Positions 17,763 through 26,644 of a DNA stretch of 64,000 nt are shown in pieces (position 1 is the stretch's first letter; each line of letters opens with the position of its first letter). The translations under genes were made by a program, and so were the position numbers. Source of the DNA: Zeimonas arvi (GTDB lineage Bacteria; Pseudomonadota; Gammaproteobacteria; Burkholderiales; Burkholderiaceae_E); contig NZ_VDUY01000004.1 in the NCBI RefSeq assembly GCF_008039575.1, forward strand, positions 124,001-188,000, in the 5' to 3' direction. The notes below the pieces were generated by a model that worked only from the letters and a program-made list of their open reading frames with translations, was not told the DNA's origin and did no database searches.

Positions 17763-19094
17763 TCAGTCGAGTCGCCGAAGCGGTGGGTAGGTGAACTGCA
17801 TCTGCAGATGCGCCTCGCGCGGCTGGTAAAGGCGCAGGATCAGGTAGAAGTCGTCGTCCGCCGGGCTGGGCAGCCAGTTGGATCCGACACCCGGATCGAC
17901 GGCCTGCAGTCGGATTCGAAGACTGCCGTCGGGCTCCCGAACGAGGCCGGGCGTGCGGTCGCCGATCGAATGGCGGTCGATCGGGTTCTCGACCAGCAGG
18001 CAGTCGCGGCGCCGATACATCGTCAGCGACCAGAAGGCATCGACCTGGGGCGAGAGGCCCGGCGCGAAGTGAATCTCGTACCGCGCGCTACCGCTCAGCG
18101 CACGGCCTTGCGCGTCGACCTCGCAGACCGGGTACATCGCTTCCTCGATGCCGAGCGCGCCGATCAGGTTCCGCGCGACGCGGGCCCGTGTCGGGTAGTC
18201 GTCCCCGTAGCCGGTGCGGATCGTGATCGGCACGTGCCAGCCGCCGCCGAGTTGCGTGCCCTGCACGTCTTCGCGCAGGGCGTGATAGACCTGCGGCAAC
18301 ACACGGGTAAAGGCCTCGCGCGCCTGCCGATCCTCGGTGGGCCGGCCATCGACGAGGCCGAAGGCGGCGAAGGACGCCAGGAGCCCTGCTTCGGAAGCCG
18401 GTGCCGGCGTGCGCGCGAGCGCTTCGGCCACCACGCGCAGGTAGGCCTCGGGCTCCGGGACTTCGATGCGCCTGCCGTCGAAGCCGCTGTCGGTTCGCTT
18501 CCAGGCCGGCGCACCATCGGAGGCACGCCGGATCGCGTAGGCGTCCTGCAGGCGGTGCGCGGCGGCCAGGTCGTCATCGTTCGGGTCCACCAGCATCCGG
18601 CCGATGAGCCAGGCGTCGTCGCCCGGCGCGCCGATGCGGATCATGCCTTCGGGCACCGTGCCCCGCCAGCGCGGCCCGTGCACGAACAGTCGTTGTGCCC
18701 GGTTGCCGGTGGTGCGCCGCCCCGCGTAAGCGAAGGGGTTCGTCCAGAAGTCCAGTAAGCCGAGGGTCCAGTAGCGATCCCCCATGTCGGGGACCTCGAT
18801 GACCAGAGGGCCGTCGCCCAGATCCAGCCAGGCGTTGTCATACAGCGTGTCGTTGTTCGGCGATACCACTTCGCGGTTGGCCGGCGTCAGCAGCGCGCGC
18901 GAATGGGTGAAGCCGTTGCACCAGCGAACCGTGGAGTCCCGGTCGCTCGCGGCGAACTCGCCGGCCGGACCGCGGCGCGGGCAGGTGGCCGCGCGCATGC
19001 GCGCCATCTCATAGAGTGGCAGCGAGTAGAGCACCGCGCGTCGCGCCAGCCCTTCGAGGGATGTCGAGGCCTGGGACAGGGTGGAATGGCTCAT
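17763..19094 (-). CDS. DUF1254/DUF1214-domain protein (second of tandem pair)
   Basis: A 443-residue protein started at the ATG complementary to 19092-19094, which overlaps the stop of the preceding paralogue (ATGA). The N-terminal DUF1254 region reads YSLPLYEMARMRA, VVSPNNDTLYDNAWLDL, GDGPLVIEVPDMGDRYWTLG. The DUF1214 region reads YEIHFAPGLSPQVDAFWSLT and RHSIGDRTPGL. No signal peptide is evident. The fold is beta-rich and no catalytic activity is firmly established for the family. It is coupled to its paralogue and to an acyl-CoA synthetase. Confidence 0.88.
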   Translation of the reverse strand: MSHSTLSQASTSLEGLARRAVLYSLPLYEMARMRAATCPRRGPAGEFAASDRDSTVRWCNGFTHSRALLTPANREVVSPNNDTLYDNAWLDLGDGPLVIEVPDMGDRYWTLGLLDFWTNPFAYAGRRTTGNRAQRLFVHGPRWRGTVPEGMIRIGAPGDDAWLIGRMLVDPNDDDLAAAHRLQDAYAIRRASDGAPAWKRTDSGFDGRRIEVPEPEAYLRVVAEALARTPAPASEAGLLASFAAFGLVDGRPTEDRQAREAFTRVLPQVYHALREDVQGTQLGGGWHVPITIRTGYGDDYPTRARVARNLIGALGIEEAMYPVCEVDAQGRALSGSARYEIHFAPGLSPQVDAFWSLTMYRRRDCLLVENPIDRHSIGDRTPGLVREPDGSLRIRLQAVDPGVGSNWLPSPADDDFYLILRLYQPREAHLQMQFTYPPLRRLD

Positions 19095-20404
19095 GCGACA
19101 CGCTCCAATGGTGGGAAACGGCACTGCCCGTCCAGCATCCGCTGCTGCGGGTGGTACAGGCGCAGGATCAGGTAGAACGGGCCGTCGGGCGCCGGCAGCC
19201 AGTTCGATCGGGCGCACGCCGGCTCGTGGTGCGCGACGTAGACGCTCAAGCTGCCATCGGCGTCGCGCTGCATCGGGCTGCGGTTGCCCAGCGCGAAGCG
19301 TTGAAGCGAGTTCGCCGCAAGATATCGGTCGGCGCCGTACAGGGTCACCGACCAGAAGGCGTCGGCAGGCAGCTCGCCGCCGTCTTCGAAGCGGATGCGG
19401 TAGACGTTTCCGCCATGCAGCGGCTGGCCCTCATCGTCGTAGTCGGTGGTCAGGTAGAGCGCGATGTCGGCTGCCAGCGCTCCCAGGCCCTTGTACGCCG
19501 TGGCGGCGCGCAGCATCAGATCGTCGCCATAGCGGCCCAGGCGGGTCGAGTAGCGCCATGCCGCTTTCGAGGCGCTGCGCGTGTGGCCGTCGATCATCTT
19601 GATCGCGGCGGCGTGTCCCTGGCGCAGCCCTTCGATCGCCGCCGGCCGCAGGCTGTCCAGCCGACCATCGGCATCCAGCCGGACGTGCGCGCTGTCGGTC
19701 AACAGCGCGAACGCCCCTTGCTGTGAAGGCGATGGCGGGAAGTCCGCGAGCGCACGCGCGAGGTTCGCGAAGAAGTCCAGCGCCGGCTCGCCGCCCTTCT
19801 GCCAGCGCGAGACGCTGGCCGGCGGTTCGGGCGCGGGCGTGCCCTGCAGGCGGAAACCTTCCTGGAACGCACGCGCCGCAGGCAGGTCTTCGTCGTTGTC
19901 CACCAGCACCCGGCCCAGTAGCCAGACCAGCGAGGTCGCGCACTCGACGAGAACGCTGCCCGGCGGCGCGTCTGCGGCCGTGAAGCCGGGTCCGACCAGC
20001 GCGAAGCGCCCGCCCTCGGCCGGTGTGTTGCGCATGCCGATGTTGTGGAAGTTGTTCGTGTAGATGTCGAGCAACTGCAGGACGAAGAAGCGCCCGGTCT
20101 GCGGCGGCACCGTGACAAGTACAGGGCCGCGGCGCAGGTCCAGCCAGGCGTTCGAATACAGCAGGTCGTTGGCAGGCGTCACGATGTCGCGGTCGCGATC
20201 GGTCCAGCGGTGGTCGCTGTGATCGAGTGTGTTCAGCGGCGCCCGGCCGTAGCCGCTTGCACCCGGTGCGGTCTGTACGTGGCAGGTGCGAACGGCTTCG
20301 AGCAGCGGATAGCCGGCAATCGTCGCGGCGATTGCCGCGTGCGCCGCGAGCGCCGATTGCGGCGTGCGATGTTCGAGGATGAGGAACGGTTCAGGATGGG
20401 TCAT
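19091..20404 (-). CDS. DUF1254/DUF1214-domain protein (first of tandem pair)
   Basis: A 437-residue paralogue of the next gene. It shares the order DUF1254 (DIVTPANDLLYSNAWLDLRR, GPVLVTVPPQTGRFFVLQLL) then DUF1214 (YRIRFEDGGELPADAFWSVT, LQRFALGNRSPMQRDADGSL). The start is the ATG complementary to 20402-20404, overlapping the stop of the acyl-CoA synthetase by four bases. The C-terminal NWLPAPDGPFYLILRLYHPQ is conserved between the two proteins (NWLPSPADDDFYLILRLYQP in the other), so they arose by duplication. No signal peptide is seen. The function is unknown. Confidence 0.88.
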   Translation of the reverse strand: MTHPEPFLILEHRTPQSALAAHAAIAATIAGYPLLEAVRTCHVQTAPGASGYGRAPLNTLDHSDHRWTDRDRDIVTPANDLLYSNAWLDLRRGPVLVTVPPQTGRFFVLQLLDIYTNNFHNIGMRNTPAEGGRFALVGPGFTAADAPPGSVLVECATSLVWLLGRVLVDNDEDLPAARAFQEGFRLQGTPAPEPPASVSRWQKGGEPALDFFANLARALADFPPSPSQQGAFALLTDSAHVRLDADGRLDSLRPAAIEGLRQGHAAAIKMIDGHTRSASKAAWRYSTRLGRYGDDLMLRAATAYKGLGALAADIALYLTTDYDDEGQPLHGGNVYRIRFEDGGELPADAFWSVTLYGADRYLAANSLQRFALGNRSPMQRDADGSLSVYVAHHEPACARSNWLPAPDGPFYLILRLYHPQQRMLDGQCRFPPLERVA

Positions 20405-22557
20405 GGCAGATCGGATTGCGCCTGGCGGGTCGCGCTCGGTTGATCCTGTGGCGGCGGGCCGAGCTCGACCACCGCATCGGCCGCTGCGACGCCGTCCTCG
20501 GTCACCATCAGCGGGTTGATCTCCATCGTGCGCAGGCCCGGCCCCAGGGCCGCCGCCAGCGCGGCGAAGCGCAGCACGGTCTCGACGATCGGCGTCTCGT
20601 CGATCGGGGCGTGACCGCGCCAGACGCCGAGACGCCGCAGCACGCCCAGCGCCTGCAGCCTTGCGCGCACGCGCGCCGGCGTGGTCGGAGCGGTGAGCAC
20701 CGACGTACGGGGCTCGAGCTCGACCGCCACGCCGCCGAGGCCCAGGATCACCAGCGGGCCGAAGGTGGGGTCCCAGCGCGCGCCCAGCATCAGCTCGACG
20801 CGCGGATCGAGCCGGCGCGCGACCAGGAAGCCTTCGCGCCGCGCCTGCGGCGCCTTCGCCGCGACGCAAGCCTCGATCGTCGCGCAGGCCTCACGCAGTT
20901 CCTCTTCGTCACGCAAGCCGACGCGTACGCCACCCACGTCGCTCTTGTGCAGCAGGTCTGGCGACACGATCTTGAGCACGGCCTGCCCGCCCAGCGCCCG
21001 CCAGGCCTCGACAGCGGCGTCGGCGTCGCGCACGTGTCGGTGCGGCGCGGCGGGAATGCCCTGGGAGGCGAGAAAGGCGAGGCCTGCGACTTCGTTGAGC
21101 AGCCCCGACGGCAAGTCCTTCGGCGGCATCGCGGTCGCAGCCGACTGCGTCTCGGGCACGGGCGACGGCACCGCGACCGCGTCGGCGCCGGCTGCGAGCC
21201 AGCGCTCCATGGCCGCCATCGCTTCGATCGCGTGAGTCGGTTCTTCGTGCACCAGGCAGCCGTGCGCCTGTAGCCGTCGCCTGAGATCGGGGCTCACGAT
21301 GCCAGAGAAGGCCAGGCTCAGGCCAGGAGCGGCTTCCCGCACCAGTCGCACCGTGTTCTCGAACTTGTCCGCGAATCCCGCCGCACCGCCGGCGGCCGCT
21401 AGGAACAGCACCAGGCCGTCGTAGGCGCCGCAGCGCGCGGCTTCGATCGCGGCGAAGTCCATGACCTCGTAGGTGGCCGTGATCTGCCCGGTCACGTCCA
21501 CCGGATTCGCGGTCGAGCAGAACGGGATTCGCCGCTTCAGCTCGGCGGCGACAGCCACGGGCAGCGGCGGCAGCGCGAGCCCGGCGTCGCTGGCGGCGTC
21601 GGCCATCAGCGTGCCCACGCCGCCGGACACGGTGATGATTCCCAGGCGCCGGCCTCGCGGCGGCGTGCCTGTCGCGAAGGCCTGGCCCAGGCGGAACATC
21701 TGCTCGATGGTGGTGGCCCGCACTGCACCGGTGTCGTCGAACACCGCCTGGTAGACGCTGTCCTCGCCGGACAGGCTGGCGGTGTGCGACATCGCGGCAC
21801 GCGCCCCGGCGTCGGTGCGGCCGACCTTCGTGACGATGACCGGCTTGCCCGCGGCGCGCGCGCGCCGCAGGGCCTGCTGCAGGCGGCGACCATCGCGTGC
21901 GCCTTCGATGTAGGCCAGGATCACGCGCGTGTCATCGTCGTCGACCAGCGCGTCGATCACGTCGGCCACCGAGGTGGCGGCCTCGTTGCCGGTGGTGATC
22001 CAGTGACTCAGGCCCAGCCCGCCGGCGCGTGCCAGCGAGAAGGCGTAGCCGCCGAAGGCGCCGCTCTGGCTCACGATGGCCACCGCGCCCGGCTCGGGTC
22101 GCCCGGCCAGCGGGGCGGGGGAGAAGGTGGCGAAGAGCTGCTCGCGCAGGTTCATCGTGCCCAGGCAGTTCGGGCCGAGCAGCGTCATGCCGCTGCCGCG
22201 TGCGATGTCGGCCAGCCGCTGCTGGGCGGCCGCGCCGGCCTCGCCGACCTCCGCGAAGCCGGAGCTGAGCACGATGGCAGCGCCGATCCCCTTGTCTGCT
22301 GCCTGTCGCAGCGCCGCTTCCACCGCCGGCGCTGGCACGGCGATGATCGCGAGATCGGGCGTCGTCGGCAGCGCAGCCAGAGACGGATAGGCGCGGCGCC
22401 CCTGCACTTCTTCGGCTGCGGGGTTGATCAGGTGGATCGTGCCGCGATAGCCGAGCTCCGCCAGCAGCCGAACCGGCATGCCGCCGATCTTTTGGGGGTT
22501 CTGCGACGCGCCGACGATCGCAACGGAGGCCGGGTGCAGGAGCGCTTTCAGTGTCAT
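20401..22557 (-). CDS. ADP-forming acyl-CoA synthetase (acetate-CoA ligase family)
   Basis: A 718-residue single-chain enzyme. Domain 1 (about 1-130) is CoA-binding (LLHPASVAIVGASQNPQKIG). Domains 2 and 3 (about 145-450) are succinyl-CoA ligase-like, with IVSQSGAFGGYAFSLARAGG, and AAMSHTASLSGED carrying the phosphohistidine. An ATP-grasp domain (about 490-718) includes LASQGIPAAPHRHV and LKIVSPDLLHKSDVGGVRVG. These enzymes interconvert acid + CoA + ATP with acyl-CoA + ADP + Pi. The start is the ATG complementary to 22555-22557; the longer frame is unsupported. It opens the enzyme part of the second IclR operon. Confidence 0.93.
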   Translation of the reverse strand: MTLKALLHPASVAIVGASQNPQKIGGMPVRLLAELGYRGTIHLINPAAEEVQGRRAYPSLAALPTTPDLAIIAVPAPAVEAALRQAADKGIGAAIVLSSGFAEVGEAGAAAQQRLADIARGSGMTLLGPNCLGTMNLREQLFATFSPAPLAGRPEPGAVAIVSQSGAFGGYAFSLARAGGLGLSHWITTGNEAATSVADVIDALVDDDDTRVILAYIEGARDGRRLQQALRRARAAGKPVIVTKVGRTDAGARAAMSHTASLSGEDSVYQAVFDDTGAVRATTIEQMFRLGQAFATGTPPRGRRLGIITVSGGVGTLMADAASDAGLALPPLPVAVAAELKRRIPFCSTANPVDVTGQITATYEVMDFAAIEAARCGAYDGLVLFLAAAGGAAGFADKFENTVRLVREAAPGLSLAFSGIVSPDLRRRLQAHGCLVHEEPTHAIEAMAAMERWLAAGADAVAVPSPVPETQSAATAMPPKDLPSGLLNEVAGLAFLASQGIPAAPHRHVRDADAAVEAWRALGGQAVLKIVSPDLLHKSDVGGVRVGLRDEEELREACATIEACVAAKAPQARREGFLVARRLDPRVELMLGARWDPTFGPLVILGLGGVAVELEPRTSVLTAPTTPARVRARLQALGVLRRLGVWRGHAPIDETPIVETVLRFAALAAALGPGLRTMEINPLMVTEDGVAAADAVVELGPPPQDQPSATRQAQSDLP

Positions 22558-22586
22558 CGGATGGAACGCCTGGAGTTGTGGTCGGA

Positions 22587-23396
22587 TCAGCGAATGCCGG
22601 CCTGCTGTTCGATGCGGCGCACCAGTTCCACCAGGGCTGGTCCCGCCTCCTTGGCCAGGCGTGCCGCGGCCCACTGCAGGCCGGGCACTGCGCAATTGAA
22701 GACCAGCGTGCGCTGGCCGTAGCGCACACGCGAATGGACGCCTACGCCGAGCACGCCCAGGCCGGCATCGCCAAGGTTCAGAGCGAAACCGCGCTTCGCG
22801 TAGTGCGCCAGCGAGTCGTCGATGCCGGCGCGGCAGCGTTCCCACTCGGCCGGCCGCTCGCGCGCGAGCGCCGCAAGCACTGCTTGGCGCTCGTCGGCGG
22901 ACTGCGAAGCCAGCCACGCCCTGCCCATCGCGGTGGCTGCCACGCTCCGGGTGGCGCCGACGTCGGGCCGCGCCAGCGTGCTGGTGGGGCAGGCGCAGGT
23001 TTCCAGGTAGACGACGTCAAGGCCGAAGGCGACGCCGATCGATGCGGCCCCCTGGAAGCGGTCGGCCAGCGCCTGCAGGCCGGGCCTCGCGACCATGCGC
23101 AGCGGCGTGTTGACGATGTACGGGTAGCCAAGCGCTACCGCGGCGGGGCCGATGAAGTAGCGGTCGATGCGCGGATCGTGGTCCAGGTAGCCGAGGTCGA
23201 GCAGCGTGCGGCAGAGCCGGGACACGGTGGGGCGGGTAAGCCCGAGCGCGTGGGCCAGCTCGCTGTTGCCCAGCGGGCGCGATTCGCGCACGAAGGCCTC
23301 GAGCACCATCAGGCCCTTGGCCAAGGTTCCGGCGAAGTTGGGGTTATCGGCGCGCGACGACTCGAGGTCGTGGCGGTCGTGCAGGCGGCGGATCAT
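22587..23396 (-). CDS. IclR-family regulator (second copy)
   Basis: A 269-residue regulator with an N-terminal winged helix (LAKGLMVLEAFVRESRPLGN, LAHALGLTRPTVSRLCRTLL). The C-terminal IclR effector domain includes VVYLETCACPTSTLARPDVG and AATAMGRAWLA. It is the first gene of the leftward operon with the acyl-CoA synthetase, 29 bases upstream of it. A 17-bp palindrome shared with the first IclR locus lies about 70 bases upstream. Autoregulation is likely but inferred. Confidence 0.93.
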   Translation of the reverse strand: MIRRLHDRHDLESSRADNPNFAGTLAKGLMVLEAFVRESRPLGNSELAHALGLTRPTVSRLCRTLLDLGYLDHDPRIDRYFIGPAAVALGYPYIVNTPLRMVARPGLQALADRFQGAASIGVAFGLDVVYLETCACPTSTLARPDVGATRSVAATAMGRAWLASQSADERQAVLAALARERPAEWERCRAGIDDSLAHYAKRGFALNLGDAGLGVLGVGVHSRVRYGQRTLVFNCAVPGLQWAAARLAKEAGPALVELVRRIEQQAGIR

Positions 23397-23466
23397 GGCG
23401 GGGCCGGGTGCGGCAACATGGATTGATGCGCCATGTTGGCATCCGGTCCGCCAGATCTAAAACACT

Positions 23467-23483
23467 GTTCCGATATACGAAAC
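23467..23483. promoter_or_regulatory. Candidate IclR operator, locus 2
   Basis: GTTCCGATATACGAAAC, 71 bases upstream of the iclR start, is the same GTTCCG-N5-CGAAAC arrangement as the site at 14354-14370. Overlapping arms CGAAA (23478-23482) and TTTCG (23488-23492) repeat the second-palindrome arrangement of locus 1. The AT-rich centre (ATATA) may also be part of the promoter. Confidence 0.6.
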
Positions 23484-23529
23484 TGACTTTCGGTGGTGCG
23501 GGTGCGGAGGTGTCAGGCCGTCTGGTTTC

Positions 23530-25548
23530 TCAGAGCGAAACCGCCAGCCGCACAGCCTGGTCGATCGCCCGGTACGCATCGAGTTCGGCCGCCTCGTCCG
23601 CCCCGCCGATCAGGTGCACGAGCATTCCGCGCTGCGCGAGCGCGTCGTGCAGCGAGCGCTCGGGCTCCTGCCCGGCGCACACGATCACGTTGTCGACGTC
23701 GAGCAGGCGCCGCTCGCCATCCACCGAGTAGTGCAGGCCGCGATCGTCGATGAGCTCGTAGCGGGCGCCGGCGATCATCTCGACCTCGGCCCGCCGCAGC
23801 TTCGCCTTCAGGATCCAGCCGGTGGATTTGCCCAGGGCCTTGCCGAGCGAGCCGGGCTTGCGCTGGAGCATGTGCACGCGGCGGCGAGGCCGGTGTGGGC
23901 TCGGCGGGGCGAGCCCGCCGGGGCTGGCGATCGCGGCGTCCACGCCCCAGGCCTTGCGGAAGGCATCCGGGCTCGTGGATTCTTCCGGATCGCCGACCAG
24001 GAACTCGGCCACGTCGAAACCGATGCCGCCCGCGCCGATGATGGCCACCCGCTCGCCGACTTCGGCGCGGCCGGACAGCACCTCGGTGTAGCCGAGCACC
24101 TTGGGGTGGTCGATGCCGGGGATATCGGGCCGGCGAGGCAGCACGCCGGTGGCGAGCACCACGGTGTCGAAGCCGCCGCCTGCAAGCGCGTCGACGCTCG
24201 CCCGGGTGCCGGTCCGCACCTCGACGCCTGCCCGCTGCAGCGACACCGCGAAGTAGCGCAGCAGCTCATCGAACTCGCTCTTGCCCGGCACGCGACAGGC
24301 CAGGTTCAACAGGCCGCCGATCTCGGGCGCGGCCTCGAAAAGCGTGACGCGGTGGCCGCGGCGGGCCGCGTCGATTGCGAAACTCATGCCGGCCGGCCCG
24401 GCGCCCACGACGGCGAAGCGGCGCGGCGAGGGCGAGCGCCTGTCCATGAACTCGATCTCGCGCCCCGCCCGCGGGTTCACCAGACAGGTGGCCACGCGCT
24501 CGGTGAATATGTGGTCCAGGCAGGCCTGGTTGCAGGCGATGCAGGGGGCGATCTCGTCGACGCGCCCCTGCCGGGTCTTGAGCGCGAACTCGGGGTCGGC
24601 GAGCAGCGGTCGCGCCATCGACACCAGGTCGGCGGCGCCGGAGGCGATCAGCGCCTCGGCCACCTCGGGCGTGTTGATCCGGTTCGACGCCATCACCGGG
24701 ATCGACACGGCCTGCTTCACGTTGCGCACCGCGGCGGCCCAGGCCGCGCGCGGCACGGAGGCCGCGATGGTCGGCACCGCCGACTCGTGCCAGCCGACGC
24801 CCACGTTGATCATGTCCGCGCCTGCCTGCTCGATGCGGCGGGCGAATTCGGCGATCTCGGCGGCGGCCATGCCGCCTTCCATCAGGTCGATCGACGATAT
24901 CCGGTACACGAGCATGAAGTCCGGCCGCACGCGCGCGCGCACCGCCTTCACGATCTCCAGCGGAAAGCGGATGCGCCGATCGAAGGAGCCGCCGAACTCG
25001 TCGTCGCGCTGGTTGGTGATCGCCGCGGTGAACTCGTTGATCAGGTAGCCCTCGGAGCCCATGATCTCCACGCCGGCGTAGCCCGCCTCGGCCGCCAGCG
25101 CGGCGGTGTTCGCGTAGCTCTCGATGGTGGCCCAGACCTCGTTGGTGGCGAGCGCCCGCGGCGCGTAGGCGTTGATCCGCGCCTTGGCCGGCGAGGGCGC
25201 CACGCACTCCGGCACCCGGGCGTAGCGCCCCGCGTGCAGGATCTGCAGCACGATGCGGCCGCCCGCCTCGCGCACCGCCGAGGTGATCGGCAGGTGATCG
25301 GCCAGCTGCTCGCGGCTGTTCAGCACGAGGCCGCCCTCGTCCATCACCCCTTCGGGCACCGGCGCGTAGCCGCCGGTGAGGATCATCGCGATCTCGCCGC
25401 GTGCGCGCGTGGCGTAGAAGGCGGCCAGCCGCTCGATCGGCCGGTCCATCGTCTCCAGGCGCGTGTGCATCGCGCCCATCACCATGCGGTTCGGCAGGGT
25501 GGTGGCGCCGATTCGGATGGGAGAGAGGAGGTTGGGGTAGGGGGTCAT
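23530..25548 (-). CDS. fadH: NADPH-dependent 2,4-dienoyl-CoA reductase
   Basis: A 672-residue iron-sulfur flavoprotein, the same length as E. coli FadH, when started at the ATG complementary to 25546-25548. The N-terminal half (about 1-360) is an old-yellow-enzyme TIM barrel with FMN (LSPIRIGATTLPNRMVMGAM). The 4Fe-4S ligands appear as C-x2-C-x3-C-x11-C (CIACNQACLDHIFTERVATC). FAD and NADPH folds follow (FAVVGAGPAGMSFAIDAA, VAIIGAGGIGFDVAEFL). It reduces 2,4-dienoyl-CoA so that unsaturated acids can enter beta-oxidation. It lies just upstream of the second IclR operon in the same direction, but the IclR palindrome separates them. Confidence 0.94.
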   Translation of the reverse strand: MTPYPNLLSPIRIGATTLPNRMVMGAMHTRLETMDRPIERLAAFYATRARGEIAMILTGGYAPVPEGVMDEGGLVLNSREQLADHLPITSAVREAGGRIVLQILHAGRYARVPECVAPSPAKARINAYAPRALATNEVWATIESYANTAALAAEAGYAGVEIMGSEGYLINEFTAAITNQRDDEFGGSFDRRIRFPLEIVKAVRARVRPDFMLVYRISSIDLMEGGMAAAEIAEFARRIEQAGADMINVGVGWHESAVPTIAASVPRAAWAAAVRNVKQAVSIPVMASNRINTPEVAEALIASGAADLVSMARPLLADPEFALKTRQGRVDEIAPCIACNQACLDHIFTERVATCLVNPRAGREIEFMDRRSPSPRRFAVVGAGPAGMSFAIDAARRGHRVTLFEAAPEIGGLLNLACRVPGKSEFDELLRYFAVSLQRAGVEVRTGTRASVDALAGGGFDTVVLATGVLPRRPDIPGIDHPKVLGYTEVLSGRAEVGERVAIIGAGGIGFDVAEFLVGDPEESTSPDAFRKAWGVDAAIASPGGLAPPSPHRPRRRVHMLQRKPGSLGKALGKSTGWILKAKLRRAEVEMIAGARYELIDDRGLHYSVDGERRLLDVDNVIVCAGQEPERSLHDALAQRGMLVHLIGGADEAAELDAYRAIDQAVRLAVSL

Positions 25549-25857
25549 GTTCGAATGCCTGGAGGACTGAAGAAGGCCCTGCAAATGCCTGCGATCGTAG
25601 ACATGAACAAACGAAGCCCCCGATCAATTCCGCGGGACACCTCGGACTGGTCATTCGGGCTGTATCCAAGAGTACCCGTGTTCGCCAGGACCACCCGGCG
25701 AGCGCGGTCGAAGGCTCCACATCGAAGGGTTCGCGCGAGCCCCCCGAGCGCGCCTCATGAGGCGACAGCGCACCTGAGTGCCCTGCGAGCAGATCGGCAC
25801 GTATCGTCTCGCCGTGACCAACGATCGACAGCGCGGTCTTGCGCTGTCGCTCGGCTT
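25549..25857. other. Gene-free stretch between fadH and vapBC
   Basis: About 310 bases with the leftward fadH promoter at one end and the vapBC control region at the other. I see no convincing gene. It contains a perfect stem (CGACAGCGC-GGTCTT-GCGCTGTCG, 25826-25849) just before the vapBC operator. Confidence 0.45.
25826..25849. repeat. Perfect 9-base inverted repeat upstream of vapBC
   Basis: Arms CGACAGCGC (25826-25834) and GCGCTGTCG (25841-25849) surround GGTCTT. There is no following T-run, so an intrinsic terminator is unlikely on sequence alone. It ends nine bases before the vapBC operator and could be a binding site or a barrier to read-through. Confidence 0.45.
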
Positions 25858-25879
25858 GGCATATGCTTTGACATATGCC
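25858..25879. promoter_or_regulatory. VapBC operator candidate
   Basis: GGCATATG-N6-CATATGCC is a perfect 8-base inverted repeat 22 bases before the vapB start and overlaps the expected promoter. VapB antitoxins with an AbrB-type fold bind such palindromes and autorepress together with VapC. Confidence 0.7.
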
Positions 25880-25901
25880 TTGGTTCTCACCGGAGGTCCC
25901 T

Positions 25902-26135
25902 GTGACCGAACGCCACGCTTCGCTGTTCCGTAACGGCCGCAACCAGGCCGTTCGCATCCCACGCGAGTTCGAGATGGAGGGCTCCGAGGTGCTGATCCGC
26001 CAGGAAGGCGACAGCCTGATCCTGACGCCCATCCGCCGGAACCGGCTCAGGGATCTCCTGGCCTCGTGGGAGCCGCTGGACGATGCCCTCCCGGAGGTGG
26101 AAGACCTGCCCCCGCAAGCTCGGGACGACCTGTGA
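25902..26135 (+). CDS. vapB: VapB-type antitoxin (AbrB fold)
   Basis: A 77-residue antitoxin. I chose GTG 25902 over the in-frame ATG at 25875 because GGAGG lies six bases before the GTG and family similarity starts there (TERHASLFRNGRNQAVRIPR). The ATG at 25875 lies inside the operator. The N-terminal swapped-hairpin DNA-binding domain (about 5-45) is followed by a toxin-wrapping tail (LRDLLASWEPLDDALPEVED). It overlaps vapC by one base (TGATG). Confidence 0.88.
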   Translation: MTERHASLFRNGRNQAVRIPREFEMEGSEVLIRQEGDSLILTPIRRNRLRDLLASWEPLDDALPEVEDLPPQARDDL

Positions 26136-26542
26136 TGCCCCGGGCACCCAGGATGCTGGACACCAGTGCGCTCTCGGAACTCATCCGAAATCCCCATGGC
26201 GCCCTGGCGCGGCAGGTGGCCGACCTCGACCCCGACGACGTGTGCACCAGCATCGTCGCGGCCTGCGAGTTGCGCTTCGGCGCGCGCCGGAAAGGCTCGG
26301 TAACGCTGACGCAACGCGTGGAGCAACTGCTGGAAGCGCTCACGGTGCTTCCGCTGGACGCCCCCGCGGACGAACACTACGCCGACATCCGCGCCGAGCT
26401 CGAACGCAACGGCACGCCCATCGGCAGCCACGACCTCTTCGTCGCTGCCCATGCCCGTTCCCGCGGCATGACGCTGCTGACCCGCAACCTGCGCGAGTTC
26501 CGGCGCGTACCCGGCTTGGCGGTGGAGGACTGGCCGGCGTAA
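26135..26542 (+). CDS. vapC: VapC-type PIN-domain toxin
   Basis: A 135-residue PIN-domain RNase. The acidic residues are in place: MLDTSALSELI (Asp near residue 8), AACELRFGARR (Glu) and GSHDLFVAAHA (Asp). A final TRNLREFRRVPGLAVEDW is typical of VapC. These toxins cut tRNA or rRNA when the antitoxin is degraded. The start ATG overlaps the vapB stop, so the two are translated together. All motifs are intact, so the pair is probably functional. Confidence 0.9.
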   Translation: MPRAPRMLDTSALSELIRNPHGALARQVADLDPDDVCTSIVAACELRFGARRKGSVTLTQRVEQLLEALTVLPLDAPADEHYADIRAELERNGTPIGSHDLFVAAHARSRGMTLLTRNLREFRRVPGLAVEDWPA

Positions 26543-26644
26543 CCGACCTGATGCGCCGTGCGTCGCCCGGGAGGTGGTGCTGATCCGCCTATCCTGCGAC
26601 AGTAGCGCCCGCGAGCCCTCCGCAAGGCTCGCCTCCCCAGGAGC

